A DNA stretch of 64,000 nt, from assembly GCA_001600055.1 (NCBI GenBank), contig BCIV01000017.1:557483-621482 (forward strand), given 5' to 3'. The notes under the pieces are model-generated. The model was not told the DNA's origin and did not search any database. It was given only the letters and a program-made list of their open reading frames with translations. Every line of letters starts with the position of its first letter. The stretch's first letter is position 1. Positions 13,801-24,207 of this stretch are shown here, piece after piece. A program made the position numbers and the translations under genes. This DNA comes from Filobasidium wieringae. Taxonomy: Eukaryota; Basidiomycota; Tremellomycetes; Filobasidiales; Filobasidiaceae.

Positions 13801-14646
13801 ATCGTTGAGCGCGTCGCTAAAGCAGATTCCGCATTAGACAACTTCTACAGGACTGCGGTATCGGAGAGGTCAAGACGGAGGAATCTGATGTCACCGCGTC
13901 AGCCACTCAACATCGTGTTTTGATCTTTTGTCAAACCCGTCAGATGCTGGATATCATCCAAACCCACCTGTTCAACAAGTACATGCCTAGCGTCACGTTC
14001 ATGCGCTTGGACGGAGGTACGGAGGCTATGAAACGTCACGATATCGTCCAAACTTTCAATGCGGATCCCAGTATCGATGTGCTGCTTCTCACAACTAGCG
14101 TGGGAGGTCTTGGGTTGACGTTGACTGGAGCGGATACGGTCATTTTCATCGATCACGATTGGAATCCGACCAAAGATATGCAGGCTATGGATCGAGCTCA
14201 TCGACTAGGTCAGAAAAAGGTCGTCAACGTTTATAGGCTGATCACTCGCGGAACCCTTGAGGAAAAGATCATGAGGTGAGTTTGGTACGGTGTGCCGTTC
14301 TGAGTAAGCTTGCTGATTCCAGTGACCCGATTTGATAGCCTACAACGGTTCAAGCAGAACATGGCGAACACAGTCATCACCCATCAGAACCAAGACCTCG
14401 GTACTATGAATACCGACCAAGTACTTGATTTGTTCTCGGGGCCAACAACTACTCCAAGCGCAAGGAAGCCGGTCAAGGATGGACCGATGAGCAAGAACGA
14501 TGTCTTGGCGGGGTGAGTGCACCGATGTGGACGATTGAGGAAGGAACCGAAGCTGATCCTGATCGTCGTGTTATAGTTTGGAAGATCTGCCAGCAGAAGA
14601 AGAGTACCAAGACCTAACGCTCGACGCTTTCATGTCGAAGTTCTAG
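7841..14646 (+). CDS. MOT1: MOT1/BTAF1, TBP-removing Swi2/Snf2-type ATPase
   Basis: Mot1 uses ATP to strip TATA-binding protein from DNA. A four-codon first exon (ATG at 7841, MTSR) is joined by an intron at 7852-7925 to LERLISLLSTGSTPLIRETA, which is the classic Mot1 N-terminus. A long acidic, Ser-rich and Lys-rich insert (about 8040-9270) interrupts the early HEAT repeats. Further HEAT repeats run to about 12450. The ATPase starts near 12560 with DLRPYQQDGINWMAF. It shows motif I DMGLGKSLQSI split by an intron, the Mot1-type motif II DEGHMIKN, then SGTPIQNNVLELWSLFDFL. The C-terminal lobe has DVLLLTTSVGGLGLTLTGAD and MQAMDRAHRLGQKKVVNVYR. The end is LTLDAFMSKF, with the stop at 14644-14646. 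The family length (about 1,850-1,900 aa) fits. I saw no internal break. Confidence 0.95.
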
Positions 14647-15078
14647 TTGTTTGCCTAAGCCGGTTGTTTGCATCGTTGTATTTGAATTCGCTCGTAGCAT
14701 ATGTCGTGACGATGCATCTTGATCATCTTATTCATCTTATTTATATTGTGTACACAAGGACCGTAAACATGGTAGACAACAGCGGGACAACGTTCAAAGA
14801 GCTCAGACATCTAATGGTAATATACAGTTTCGAGACCCATTCCACCGAGCTACACGGTCATCGCTCGGCTGATCAACACCGGAATCGACTGGTTTTTCGC
14901 CTTTCAGACCTTATAAACTCCCCGACATGAAACCTTCCGGATCACCGCTATTAAGCTTTGAACACAAGCCAACGGACCGAGATCGACGTCAGGCTTGCTC
15001 TCGGCTATCACGGATCCCCGGAAACCCTCCTGCTCGACGCTTAAGCTTTGAACGCACGCTAACGGACCGAGATCGACA
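14647..15078. other. Intergenic spacer with a duplicated 90-bp unit
   Basis: This is the convergent 3' region between MOT1 and the secreted-protein gene on the minus strand. It contains AT-rich probable 3'UTR sequence (about 14650-14800) and most of the two-copy repeat listed separately. No gene is seen. Confidence 0.6.
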
Positions 15079-15117
15079 TTAGGTACGCTCTCGGCTATCA
15101 CGGATCCGATAGGGCTG
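14929..15117. repeat. Imperfect tandem duplication, 90-bp period, two copies
   Basis: The block AAGCTTTGAAC.C..GC.AACGGACCGAGATCGAC and the following CTCTCGGCTATCACGGATCC occur at 14951-15017 and again at 15041-15117, exactly 90 bp apart. The similarity extends upstream (GAAACC(T/C)TCC). Because 90 is a multiple of three, a minus-strand frame reads the same 20-residue phrase twice (IAES.P.VDLGPLACVQSL). The second copy overlaps the last exon of the neighbouring minus-strand gene, which uses a different frame. Confidence 0.85.
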
Positions 15118-16812
15118 AATCAGCGGTTTGTGTTTCAGGTGGTACTCGGCTACTTTAGCCCGCCTGATTCGAGCATTACGGGCTTGTGAGGCCCTGATCA
15201 GCATGGCTTCCCGACCTTTGAAGGGAGATCGTCAGTGCCTGATCATCGTTCCTTTGGGTAAGTACTCACGTGCTGCCTCCCTTCTCTGAACGTTCCGTCG
15301 GACCCGGTCATGTCGTCGTCGATCCTCCTCTTCCTCTTCTCGGCGGCGCAGATCGTTCCAGCGGGTCCCGAAGTAGATGAGACATCCGAGAGCGGTGAGA
15401 GCGTTGCGGACCGAGACGGATAAGGATCGTCGTTTGAATCTCCGAGGGATCATCGCTTGCTGGGTCTTCCGAGTGACGAACCGAGTACGGGTAGTACGAG
15501 GTACGGGAAACGTTGACGGACGGTCGCAGGAATCCTCCGAGCTGGGCTTCGAAGAGGACGACGACGGTGAGCCAGAAGACGAGCCAGAAGACGAGCCAGA
15601 AGACGATTCCGAAGACGATTCCGACGACGATGATTCCGACGACGATGATCCCGAAGACGACGATCCCGAAGACAATAATCCGGAAGAGCACGACGTTGCC
15701 TCGAACGGCGATCCTCGAAGCGACCAAGTCCAAGACCAACCGGTTGTTCCTGCGGATTCGTGTTCCGGCAGGTTGGGTTCCGGAGGAGGAGGAGGGAAGG
15801 TAAACCCATATGAATCCACTGTTGTGTAATGTGGAGATTCATCTAAGGCCACCCAAGCGACCCTCACAGGCTCAGGTCCGACTACGCTCTTCACCACATG
15901 TCCAACAGAGTGTACTGCTGTATGTAACAGTGAGAGGGTGTGGGAGTGAGTTGCCAATGTATGAGATATGGCTTGGTCCGCTAAATAGGGGTAATCGGAG
16001 TATCGAGTTCCGGGAGATCATCGTAGCGAGGAACAGGGTTCGGTATCGATCGTCGGTTGGTCATTGAATGATCGTCGTTGTGATGGTGGTGATAAAGCGT
16101 CGGTGATCGTTGTCGTTGACGATCGTGGTGGTTGATCGTTGTTGTTGATCGTTGTTGTTGTCGATCGAGATCGCGATTGTGTTTTGATTCGCGATTGTTG
16201 TGATCAACCGTTGTTGATCGTGGACGACGTAGGAGAAATTGACGACGAGAGTAAGATCCGAGGTTGAGTTTGAGTTGACGGACATCAACGACAGTATCGG
16301 TCATCATAATTATCGTTGTTGTTGTCATCATGGTCGATGATTTGTTATGATGATCGGTAATGATTGTCGTTGTCGATATTGTTTGATCGCGATGATTGAT
16401 CAAGCGACGACGACCGGGTCGGAGGATCGTATGAGTATTACGATGATAGTCCAAGTAGATGACGATGGTGTATGGATTGATACGACGATCGATGACGGTG
16501 TATATGTGATATATGTATGTGACGTAGAATGATCAGCAATCCGGTATCAACAATAACATCAAAGGAACCACCAAAAAACATACCGAGGTCTCGAAAGAAC
16601 GAATGGATACCGAAATCTACCGTGGGCCCGAGGATCGCGACTTCATCGCCTGATCAACGGTGTTAGCGATCGATCACAAAAACCTTCCGAAGTGACTCAC
16701 TATTGGGAATGTACCAGAGGGCGTTTGGACCTTCCTGCTTGTTGGAGATCATGGTGTGTGCTGCAAGAGCGGCTTGAGCAGCCATGAGGATCGAAACGAG
16801 GGCAAACTTCAT
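15079..16812 (-). CDS. Novel signal-peptide protein with Ser/Glu-rich stretch and one membrane span
   Basis: I built this model from four exons whose phases close exactly: 16812-16701, 16649-16584, 15980-15270 and 15215-15079, giving 341 residues. The signal peptide is MKFALVSILMAAQAALAA. The protein continues HTMISNKQEGPNALWYIPN, then a long exon with no internal usable ATG, which supports splicing. That exon holds a proline stretch (FPPPPPEPNLP), a Ser/Gly/Glu repeat encoded by a 12-bp tandem repeat, and a likely membrane span (ALTALGCLIYFG). It then turns into a very basic/acidic helix (RRREEEEEDRRRHDRVRRN). Intron 3 (54 nt) has a good donor and a CTGAC branch site. No homologue is recognised. 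A type I surface protein with a charged cytoplasmic tail is the best guess from layout. Confidence 0.65.
15568..15670. repeat. 12-bp tandem coding repeat (Ser/Gly/Glu on minus strand)
   Basis: The plus strand shows GAGCCAGAAGAC repeated, then degenerating into GATTCCGAAGAC/GATTCCGACGAC units. On the minus strand this encodes the Ser-rich SSGSSSGSSSG and SSSSESS part of the membrane protein at 15079-16812. The opposite frame reads as an acidic EPEDEPEDD stretch and is judged a shadow. Confidence 0.8.
15981..16583 (-). repeat. Long, low-complexity intron rich in GATCGTTGTTGTT
   Basis: This is intron 2 of the signal-peptide gene (GTATGT donor at 16583, TTTAG acceptor at 15981). At 603 nt it is about ten times longer than typical introns in this window. 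From about 16060 to 16400 it is dominated by degenerate GTTGTTGATCGTTG units on the plus strand. Open frames inside it are Ser/Thr/Arg/His repeat peptides without biological character. Confidence 0.6.
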
Positions 16813-18556
16813 GATGTGATGATGGTGAGGTCGTTTCGTTGGGGTTTATCGGTGGGGTTGATAGGTCGGGTTTATTGGTGGGGTTTATTGGTGGGGTTGA
16901 CGGTTTGTATCGGTTGAGTGAATGAGTGAATGAGAGATGTGAGGGAGAGTCAAAGTGAGAAGGGTGGGGGGACGATCCAGACATTGTCGAATTATATACT
17001 CCTCCGCCAGTCCGTTCGAGCTTCGAGCACCCTCTCTTCAAACCCTAGACTACTCGACCCCTCCTGGGGTGGGAGGAGAGGGTAGGCGGGGGAGGAGCAG
17101 GTGATTGAAAATGGAGAGGGTCCCTCACCTCACGCCCTCCCCCTCCCTCCCCTGCCACCCTATTCCAGTACGAATTCACCCGAGCGAGAACGGGCGATCG
17201 AGTGCCTTAATTACCCCGTGTTCCCTCCGACGTTTCAGGATCGTTATCACTCGTTTTATCGTTTGACACGTCGATAATTCGGATCGAAGTGGGGAGGGAT
17301 CGGGCGTGTTCGGAATAAGGGATGGGGTTAAGGGAGATTGGGGTGGGAGCTGGGTTAACGGCTGGGAGGACGATCGAGCTTGGTCGTGATGGGGTCAAGG
17401 TCGAGGCGACACTAACCGTTCCAACATGTATGTTATTATCAATTTTTAGTCGGTTTAGCTGTACAAGAGAGAACGGTTTGGTAGTGGTGTTGAGTTTCGA
17501 GACATGATCAATCCGGACATCATCGGCTCACGCCGTCTGACATCTATCTTCCCCCGTGGACCTGATCTACGAGCATTGGTCTATATTCACGGAGACCGAC
17601 GTATCTCTGAAATTCATCATCAAGCTAGATTCGAAACTGAGGACTGTATCGGTAAAGACACATCTATACTTCGTGTGTTCATATGCGCCGGTTGAAAACA
17701 GCTCGATGGCGCTCTTGTTTTGACCGTGTTTTCACTGAGCTCGCGTTCACTCTTGCTGGTTCTTGGACTTTCGTGTGGGCTGTGAAAACTTGTTCCCTGC
17801 GAGATTCTAGTCAGTTGCATGCAATAGAAGAGCTATGTGGAGTATTTTATTCGTTCGCAGTTGCATCTAACTATGCACGAAACGGTACTGTTCTCTCGCA
17901 CGACTAAGCGACATCGTCATCGATCGTTTCACACGATGTCGTGATCGAGCCAATCGAACGACGGTGAATCCTATCTCGGAACGGTCCTGGAAGACATCCT
18001 CTAGAAAGCCTCATCGAGTTCAGTAAACACATGTCACGTCAATTCGAAATCTTGTATCGATGAAGTACGCTCCGTGCTGAAAACTCGCCGAAGAGTTCGG
18101 GAGCACATATAAAACCAAGCAGATGGTGTCCAGCATGAGCTATAAGACGATCAAGATCCAGCCAAGTTCCAGATTCTTTGACGACAATTTCAGAGAAACA
18201 GAATTGAAAATTATCGAATTTGCGTCGTTTCAACAGTGAAACACTGCCGCACAACTGCGAACACTGCGCCTCCGGAAGCTAATTATGCATTTTCCGGTCG
18301 AAAATGGATAAAATTGCATCCGGTGCAAGTCGTAATCGTCTTTCCCGCAGTTGAGAGCATTTCATCGTTTCCTTTCAGATTCAATTTTGATCGTTCATAG
18401 TCGACACTTCTCGTAGAAAATATACTGAACAACAGCAGAAATCGAGTCAAGGAGGAAGAGAGTTACGTTTCGGCGAAAAAACGGACGTGAACGGACCAGT
18501 GGAACGTGATTTACCTCGCCACATCCTTCGCTCACACGATCAACCTATCACCTATC
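16813..18556. other. Long divergent intergenic region
   Basis: This is about 1.7 kb between the minus-strand signal-peptide gene and the plus-strand ABC transporter. A TATATAATTC sequence (minus strand, near 16990) could be the TATA element of the former. A C/T-rich tract near 17040-17160 and several short open frames starting at non-ATG codons are present. I see no supported gene. Confidence 0.5.
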
Positions 18557-21500
18557 ATGCCTTCTCCTCTCTCCTTGACCCATTTCATATCTCCACTCCT
18601 CGCTCTCCCCCCAATCCTCTCCCTCCTCTCGACCCTCAAGATACATTCGAAAGCGGAATATATCCCCGGTATAACGCCCATCATAACCGAACGCATCGTC
18701 CCCCGGAAAACCCTCATCCTCACCCTCCTCTCCGCCCTCATCTTTACTTTCTTCCTGGACGGAGCGGTCTTTGTCGCTCAAGCGGTGATTACTCAGAGAT
18801 GGGACCAGACGGAAGGATTGGGATGGATGAGCTATACGTTGGGGAACGTGGTGGTTTGGAGCTTGGGGGCGGTGCTAGTCATCATTCGGGATGGATATAG
18901 GAGGACCGGACTGGTCGGGCTCGTCCTGATCACTTTCGCAAGCGAGATCGTTTTGCTTGTTTTGTCCGCTATAACGGTTTCCAAACGTCAGTCCAATCCA
19001 TTTCCTCCTCTCTCTCCACTTGATCGTTCCATAACCCAAATCTCTTCCCCAACAGAACACCCCGTCTCACTCTACCCGATCCTACACCTAACCCTAACTT
19101 CCCTTCGACTCCTGCACCTCCCCATCCTCCTCTGGGCTTTGAACAACCCCATCAAGTCCTTCGAGCCGGCAGAAGAGACTGACCCCTTGTTATCCTCTTC
19201 TTCCACTGCCGTACAGGGGGAAGAAGGGTACGGGACTGTAGGAACGGGCGAAGCGGAGGGGGGCATGAAAGATAAAGGCAAAGGAAAAGGAAGAGATCCT
19301 ACCAAAGGGTGAATCATCCCCGTCCCACCTTCGCATAAACCGAAAACGTGACCCCAACTCACCCCCCCCCCCGTTGATCCTTCCTCACAGGCCTCCACCA
19401 CCGTCCGAAGTCTCATGGTCCGAATGGTTCTCCCGTCTAGCCCGTCTGGCCCCCTTCCTCTGGCCCTCAAAATCAGGTAAACTACAGATCTTGGCGGTCA
19501 TCTGTATAGGCTCCCTAGTCCTCGGAAGAGGTGTCAATGTCATGGTCCCTCGAACTCTTGGACGTGTTGTGGAAGCGCTTGGGAGTTGGGGTGGGGCGGA
19601 GGTGGGGAAGTGTGAGTTCTTGGTATGGGTCGGGATTAAAAGGATGGGACAACGAGTGTTGATTTGAGATCTTTGAGGACGGGGATGGGTTAGCTCCTTG
19701 GCCACCTATTGCGCTTTATATCGCTTTGAGGTTCTGTCAAGGGAACGGTGGGATCCTTTCCGTAGTGAATTCCATGCTCGTACGTTACTACCTCTTCCAT
19801 CTCTTCCTTCTCCTCCCTTTAATTCATTCGCTAACTCACTCGTTGATCACATAGTGGGCCCCGGTCATGCAGTACTCGGATAGGGAGATGAGCAAGATGT
19901 GTTTCGACCACCTCCTAGGGCTAAGCTTGGCTTTCCATACCAAACGAAAGACCGGAGAAGTCTTGAGGATCCTCGATCGGTCTGTCCTTTTCCCTTTTGC
20001 CCACCGCGCTATCGATTTCGTTCAGGAAGGCGGGATGGCTGATAGACGATAAGGGCATAGGGGTTCGGCGATTAATAATATTTTTCAGACGTTGGTCATG
20101 AATGTATCACCGGTCGTTTTTGATATCGTCATCGCTACCCGTGAGTTTCTATGTGATAGGATGGGTTTGGTGGGACGGGTACTGATCTCATATCGATCAC
20201 AGTTTATTTCTTCTTTGCTTACGGTCAGTACTGGTTGGCATGTTGTTGGCAACCTGGTCAAACTGACTCGTGCCATTTGCAGGCTGGGTATTGGCAAGTG
20301 TCGTAGGAATGGTGATGATCTCGTACATGGCAGTCTCGATCTCTTTAACAACGTGGAGGACCAAGATCAGAAGAGAGAGTAACGAGAAGGATATCCTCGT
20401 TCGAGGGATCCATACCGATGGTCAGTCCCCTCTCTCCCTCCTACTCCCCTCCCGATCACTCGGCTGACATCTCGCGGTAGTCCTGATGAATTGGGAATCC
20501 GTCAAATACTTCACATCCGAACGACGTGAATCCGAACGATACGCAAAGGCGATCAACGATTACCAAACGTTGGAACTGAAAGTCATCGGATCGTTGAACG
20601 CTCTCAACCTGGTTCAGAACGCTATCATCACTTCCGGATTGCTCGCCGGGTCTTTGATCGTCGCTCATAGGGTCACTCAAGGCAAGGCTTCCGCGGCGGA
20701 GTTTGTGGTGTTCTTGACTTATCTCGGTCAGCTGTATGGGCCTTTGAACATGTTAGGTGAGCAAGGAATGAAGGATGCGGCACGGTGGGCTGCTGATTGA
20801 GAACCTTGCCCTTGATAGGCATGATGTATCGACAACTGAACGCCGTGAGTGTTCTTCCACATGACGATGCCATCCTTCGGAGACCTAACCCCTTTGCTAT
20901 TCTAGAACCTGGTGGACGCTGAAAAACTGTTGAAACTGCTCGAAGAGCAAAAGGAAATCGTCGATATCCCCGACGCGAAGGACCTCGTCCTCACTGACGG
21001 AGCGATCGAATTCCGTGACGTCCAATTCTCATACGACGGGAAAGTGCAAGCGGTCGATGGGGTCTCCTTCACCATCGAGAAGGGTCAATCGGTCGCTCTG
21101 GTCGGATCGAGTGGATCGGGTAAATCTTCCTTGTTGAGGCTGCTCTACCGGTTCTACGATGTGACGGGGGGAGAGATCTTGATTGACGGCCAGAATATCC
21201 GGAACGTCACTCAGAAGAGTTTGAGGGAGGCGATCGGGATCGTCCCCCAGGATTGTACTCTCTGGAACGATACGATCGGTCAGTCCGTCGCGGGTCGGTG
21301 TCACACTTTGATTCGTACTGAACTGGATACATGATGCGACAGAATTCAACATCGGGTACGGGAAAGAGGGAGCCACCGAGGAGGAAATCAGAAAGGCGGC
21401 AGAGGCTGCCAGGCTGTCCGAGAGGATCGAGGGGTTCCCAGACGGTGAGACGGCGTTACTTGCGGATCTTTGCTTTCTTGGATGTACTGATCCATACACT

Positions 21501-22122
21501 TCTGCAATCAGGGTACAAGACCGTCGTCGGAGAACGAGGAGTTAGGTTGTCCGGGGGAGGTGAGTTGTTGCTAGAATCCTGGTGGGCTCAGCTCGTATTG
21601 ATAGCTTTCTGTTGGTAGAGAAACAACGGGTCTCTCTCGCTCGTACCATCTTGAAAGCCCCGTCGATTTTGGTCCTTGACGAGGTATGTTTCCTATGCAA
21701 CTTGTGACCGAGACGGAAGCTGACGTGAATCACTTCCAGGCTACTTCTGCACTCGATACGGAGAATGAACGATTCGTACAGCAATCGTTGAACAGATTGG
21801 TGAGTGTCGTCGATGCGTAACGGTTCCCAGCCGATCGCTGATCAGTTGTTCTCTACCAGGCTGAGGGACGTAGTTCACTTATCATCGCTCACCGTCTCTC
21901 GACGTTGTATAACACTGACAAGATCATCGTACTAGGGGACGGAAAGGTTAGTCTGAGCGAGATAGTTCAAGGTGAGAAGACCGCTGATCCTCCCTCGTCT
22001 AGGTCCTGGAGGTCGGAACTCACAAGGAACTATTGAACAAACCCGATGGGGTGTTTGCTGGGATGTGGCAGGCCCAGATTCAGAGCGAGATGGAAGTGGA
22101 GGAGACGGCGGAGGGCGAGTAG
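18557..22122 (+). CDS. HMT1: HMT1/ABCB6-type vacuolar or mitochondrial ABC half-transporter
   Basis: ABC half-transporters of the ATM1/HMT1/ABCB6 group move metal-thiol conjugates, heme precursors or similar cargo. S. pombe Hmt1 works at the vacuole. The ATG at 18557 (MPSPLSLTHFISPLLALPPI) has A at -3. The N-terminus has several hydrophobic segments (about 18560-19160), the extra TMD0-like region typical of HMT1 rather than ATM1. The core membrane domain follows over many short exons (NVMVPRTLGRVVEAL; SYMAVSISLTTWRTKIRR; RGIHTDVLMNWESVKYF). The nucleotide-binding domain has Walker A GSSGSGKSS, Q-loop GIVPQDCTLWNDTI, signature RLSGGEKQRVSLARTIL, Walker B ILVLDEATSALD and the H-loop IIAHRLST. 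The stop is at 22120-22122. All key residues are present and I saw no disruption. Metal handling is inferred from the family. Confidence 0.9.
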
Positions 22123-22382
22123 AAGAGGTTTCAATTTGTATTCGTATGATCATAACGAGAGGACTTGTCCTTGCATACGGCGTGTACGCTTTGGTTCAGG
22201 AAGAGCGATAGGTGAAGGGGACGATGTACGAGTTGGGTGACGACGATGGGATCGCCCTAAGAAGCGCCATATCGCGTATCCCAGTCGACCTGAATCTCCT
22301 GAACTCGAGCGATATAGATTCCTCATCCAGCATATCTCCCCAACCATCTGGATCATCCAACACCCCACTCAAACGTACCACC

Positions 22383-23067
22383 ATGTCCCGCCCCCTCCCC
22401 CTCATTTTGACACTCAGTATCCTCCTCCTACTCCTATCCCAGACCGTACACGCTCAGTTCGAACAGATGTTCAATGGGATGTTCGGTCAACAACAGCAGC
22501 AGCAGCAACATCAACAGAGACCGAGTAATCAAGGAACAGGGAATAACCGAGGTTGGGATATCCAGAATGAAGGTCCGTCTTCCCCTCTATCCTCACTGTG
22601 ACTGAGAATCAAACCATCTAGACTTTGGTGGACTGACGAGAACCGACCTTGACCCTTCTGTGTTTGCGCGACGAACGGGAACGGAATGAATCGAAACGAA
22701 ACGGAACTGACAGCGAGTTGTTGGAACGGACATGTCTGTACGGGTACGGCGGCCTGTGTCGTCTCTCCCCTAGAATGTCCCTGTCCTTATCCGTCAGTCC
22801 CACTCCCCAAATCCTATATCTCTCGGAATGACCGTTAACCGTTGACGTACGAACCGGATCATCAGGGAGGACCATAAATGTCTCCTCCCCCTCCCCGCCA
22901 ACCCACCCAGCTCGGGATCGGGAACGTCTTTCTTCAAACGAAAGAATACTGCGGGAACGGATGGGGAGAGAGAAAGAGCTGGGCCTGGGTTTGTCTGTAT
23001 CAGGAACTCTGGGGGTGGGGTTGAGCGGGAGTGTGAGAGGGTGAGACGGTTGGCCGGTGGGATTTGA
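22383..23067 (+). CDS. LCL2: LCL2-like small secreted cysteine-rich protein
   Basis: Three exons close in frame (22383-22572, 22714-22792, 22866-23067), giving 156 residues. The signal peptide is MSRPLPLILTLSILLLLLSQ, followed by QFEQMFNGMFG and a glutamine run (QQQQQQQH). The spliced second exon reads SCWNGHVCTGTAACVVSP and then ECPCPYPEDHKCLLP. The C-terminus has GFVCIR. The pattern CxGTxxCVxxPxxCPCPYPEDxKC is diagnostic of Lcl2 (long chronological lifespan protein 2), a fungal ER/secreted protein of unclear mechanism. The cysteine module is visible only after removing both introns. It lies about 260 bp downstream of the ABC transporter on the same strand and probably has its own promoter. 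Confidence 0.92.
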
Positions 23068-23377
23068 GAGAGCGGCGACGGTATGGAGGTTGAGTAGGGA
23101 AATACGATTAGAACGAAAAACCACAGCATCACAGGTCTCCTCTTATACATCTCATCTCATCTCACATCTCACGTCTCACATCTACCCGGCAATCCACAAC
23201 TCTAACGATCCATTCCCAACCATCCTTTTCATCCCCCTGCCCATCCGGCCGTCCCCCAAGCATCACGATAAACTAGTCCGAAACTAATCCCCAACCCCAC
23301 CCCATCTTTCGTTACTGCATTTGATTTCTCCCGTTTTTGACATGAATGGTCGAGACCCGAGGTGTATGGACGGTGGC

Positions 23378-24207
23378 TTAACGGAGGGAAGCGACAAAGT
23401 CCTACAAGCGAGTGTGGGGTGGGTTAGAATGAGATGTACGACGAAGAGGATGGCGAGGAGGAGGAGGACTCGCCTGTTCTATCTTGCCAACGATCGATTT
23501 GAAGTTGGATACCTGGTGGTAACAATCCAGGGGACGTTCGGGGTTGTTCCTTCCAGGTCGTGATCGCAATCGAAATCGAAATCGAAATGAGCGAGACGTC
23601 CGAAAAGAGAGTGAGAAAAGAGCGAGACGCTCACTTGTAACACATGACCAACTCCCTCCTCGTCCCCCCCACCTCCTCGCCCCCCATCTCAACCCCCTTC
23701 CTTCCCATCCTCTCGACCTTCTCCCGAACCTCTTCCAAATCCCTGCTCAGGAGGACCGCATTCAACCCCCCCTTGCCATCTCGATCCTTGTCCAGGTTTT
23801 CTTTCTCCAGGGCGGAGGTTATCTGGGAGATGATCTGCGCTTCGTCCGATTTTAGGCGGGAGATTTCGGAGGATAGGCGGGAGAGGATGGCGGGGTCGTG
23901 GTGCGATGCGGACGGGAATGGGGATGAGGAGGAGGAGGAGGAGGAGGTTTGGGAATCCGATGAGGAGCTGCTGGAGGAGGTCAGTTGGTGTAACAGAGAA
24001 GGGGAGAACTGTCCGTCCCGCGGTAAGAAATCAGCTCATCAAACGATCCGCCATGAACGAAGAGAAGAGAAGAGAAGAGAAGAACCAGGGAGGGAAGGGA
24101 AGAGAAAACGGACGAACCTGAACGGAAGTCCCGGGTTCTTGAGGCCTGATGACCTGTTCAACGGGCGCGGGAGCGGGGGAGGAGGATGTGGATTGAGAGT
24201 TGCCCAT
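23378..24207 (-). CDS. MIC19: MIC19 subunit of the mitochondrial MICOS complex
   Basis: MIC19 (CHCHD3-like, formerly AIM13) scaffolds cristae junctions with MIC60 on the inner-membrane side. Four exons close in frame for 187 residues: 24207-24118, 24008-23635, 23549-23474 and 23401-23378. The start MGNSQSTSSSPAPAPVEQVI carries the myristoylation-type Gly2. Joined exons then give SVQFSPSLLHQL, the usual fungal MIC19 beginning, followed by a coiled-coil helix (ILSRLSSEISRLKSDEAQII). The C-terminal half-CHCH has VMCYK and, about 8 residues on, RPLDCYHQV, ending KIEQDFVASLR. The last intron has a GC donor (CAG/GCGAGT). It is convergent with LCL2 and divergent from HUL5. Confidence 0.9.

Noticed and set aside
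15377..15829. Plus-strand acidic open frame (EPEDEPEDD repeats)
   Set aside because: It is the antisense shadow of the Ser-rich repeat. The minus-strand model has a signal peptide, matching intron phases and a branch site, while this frame has no splice context or second feature.
16061..16454. His/Thr/Arg-rich repeat frames near 16.0-16.5 kb
   Set aside because: They are translations of a low-complexity intron; a spliced gene spans them.
18506..18556. Longer start for the ABC transporter
   Set aside because: The upstream codon is GTG, not ATG. The ATG at 18557 has a better context and begins the hydrophobic N-terminus.
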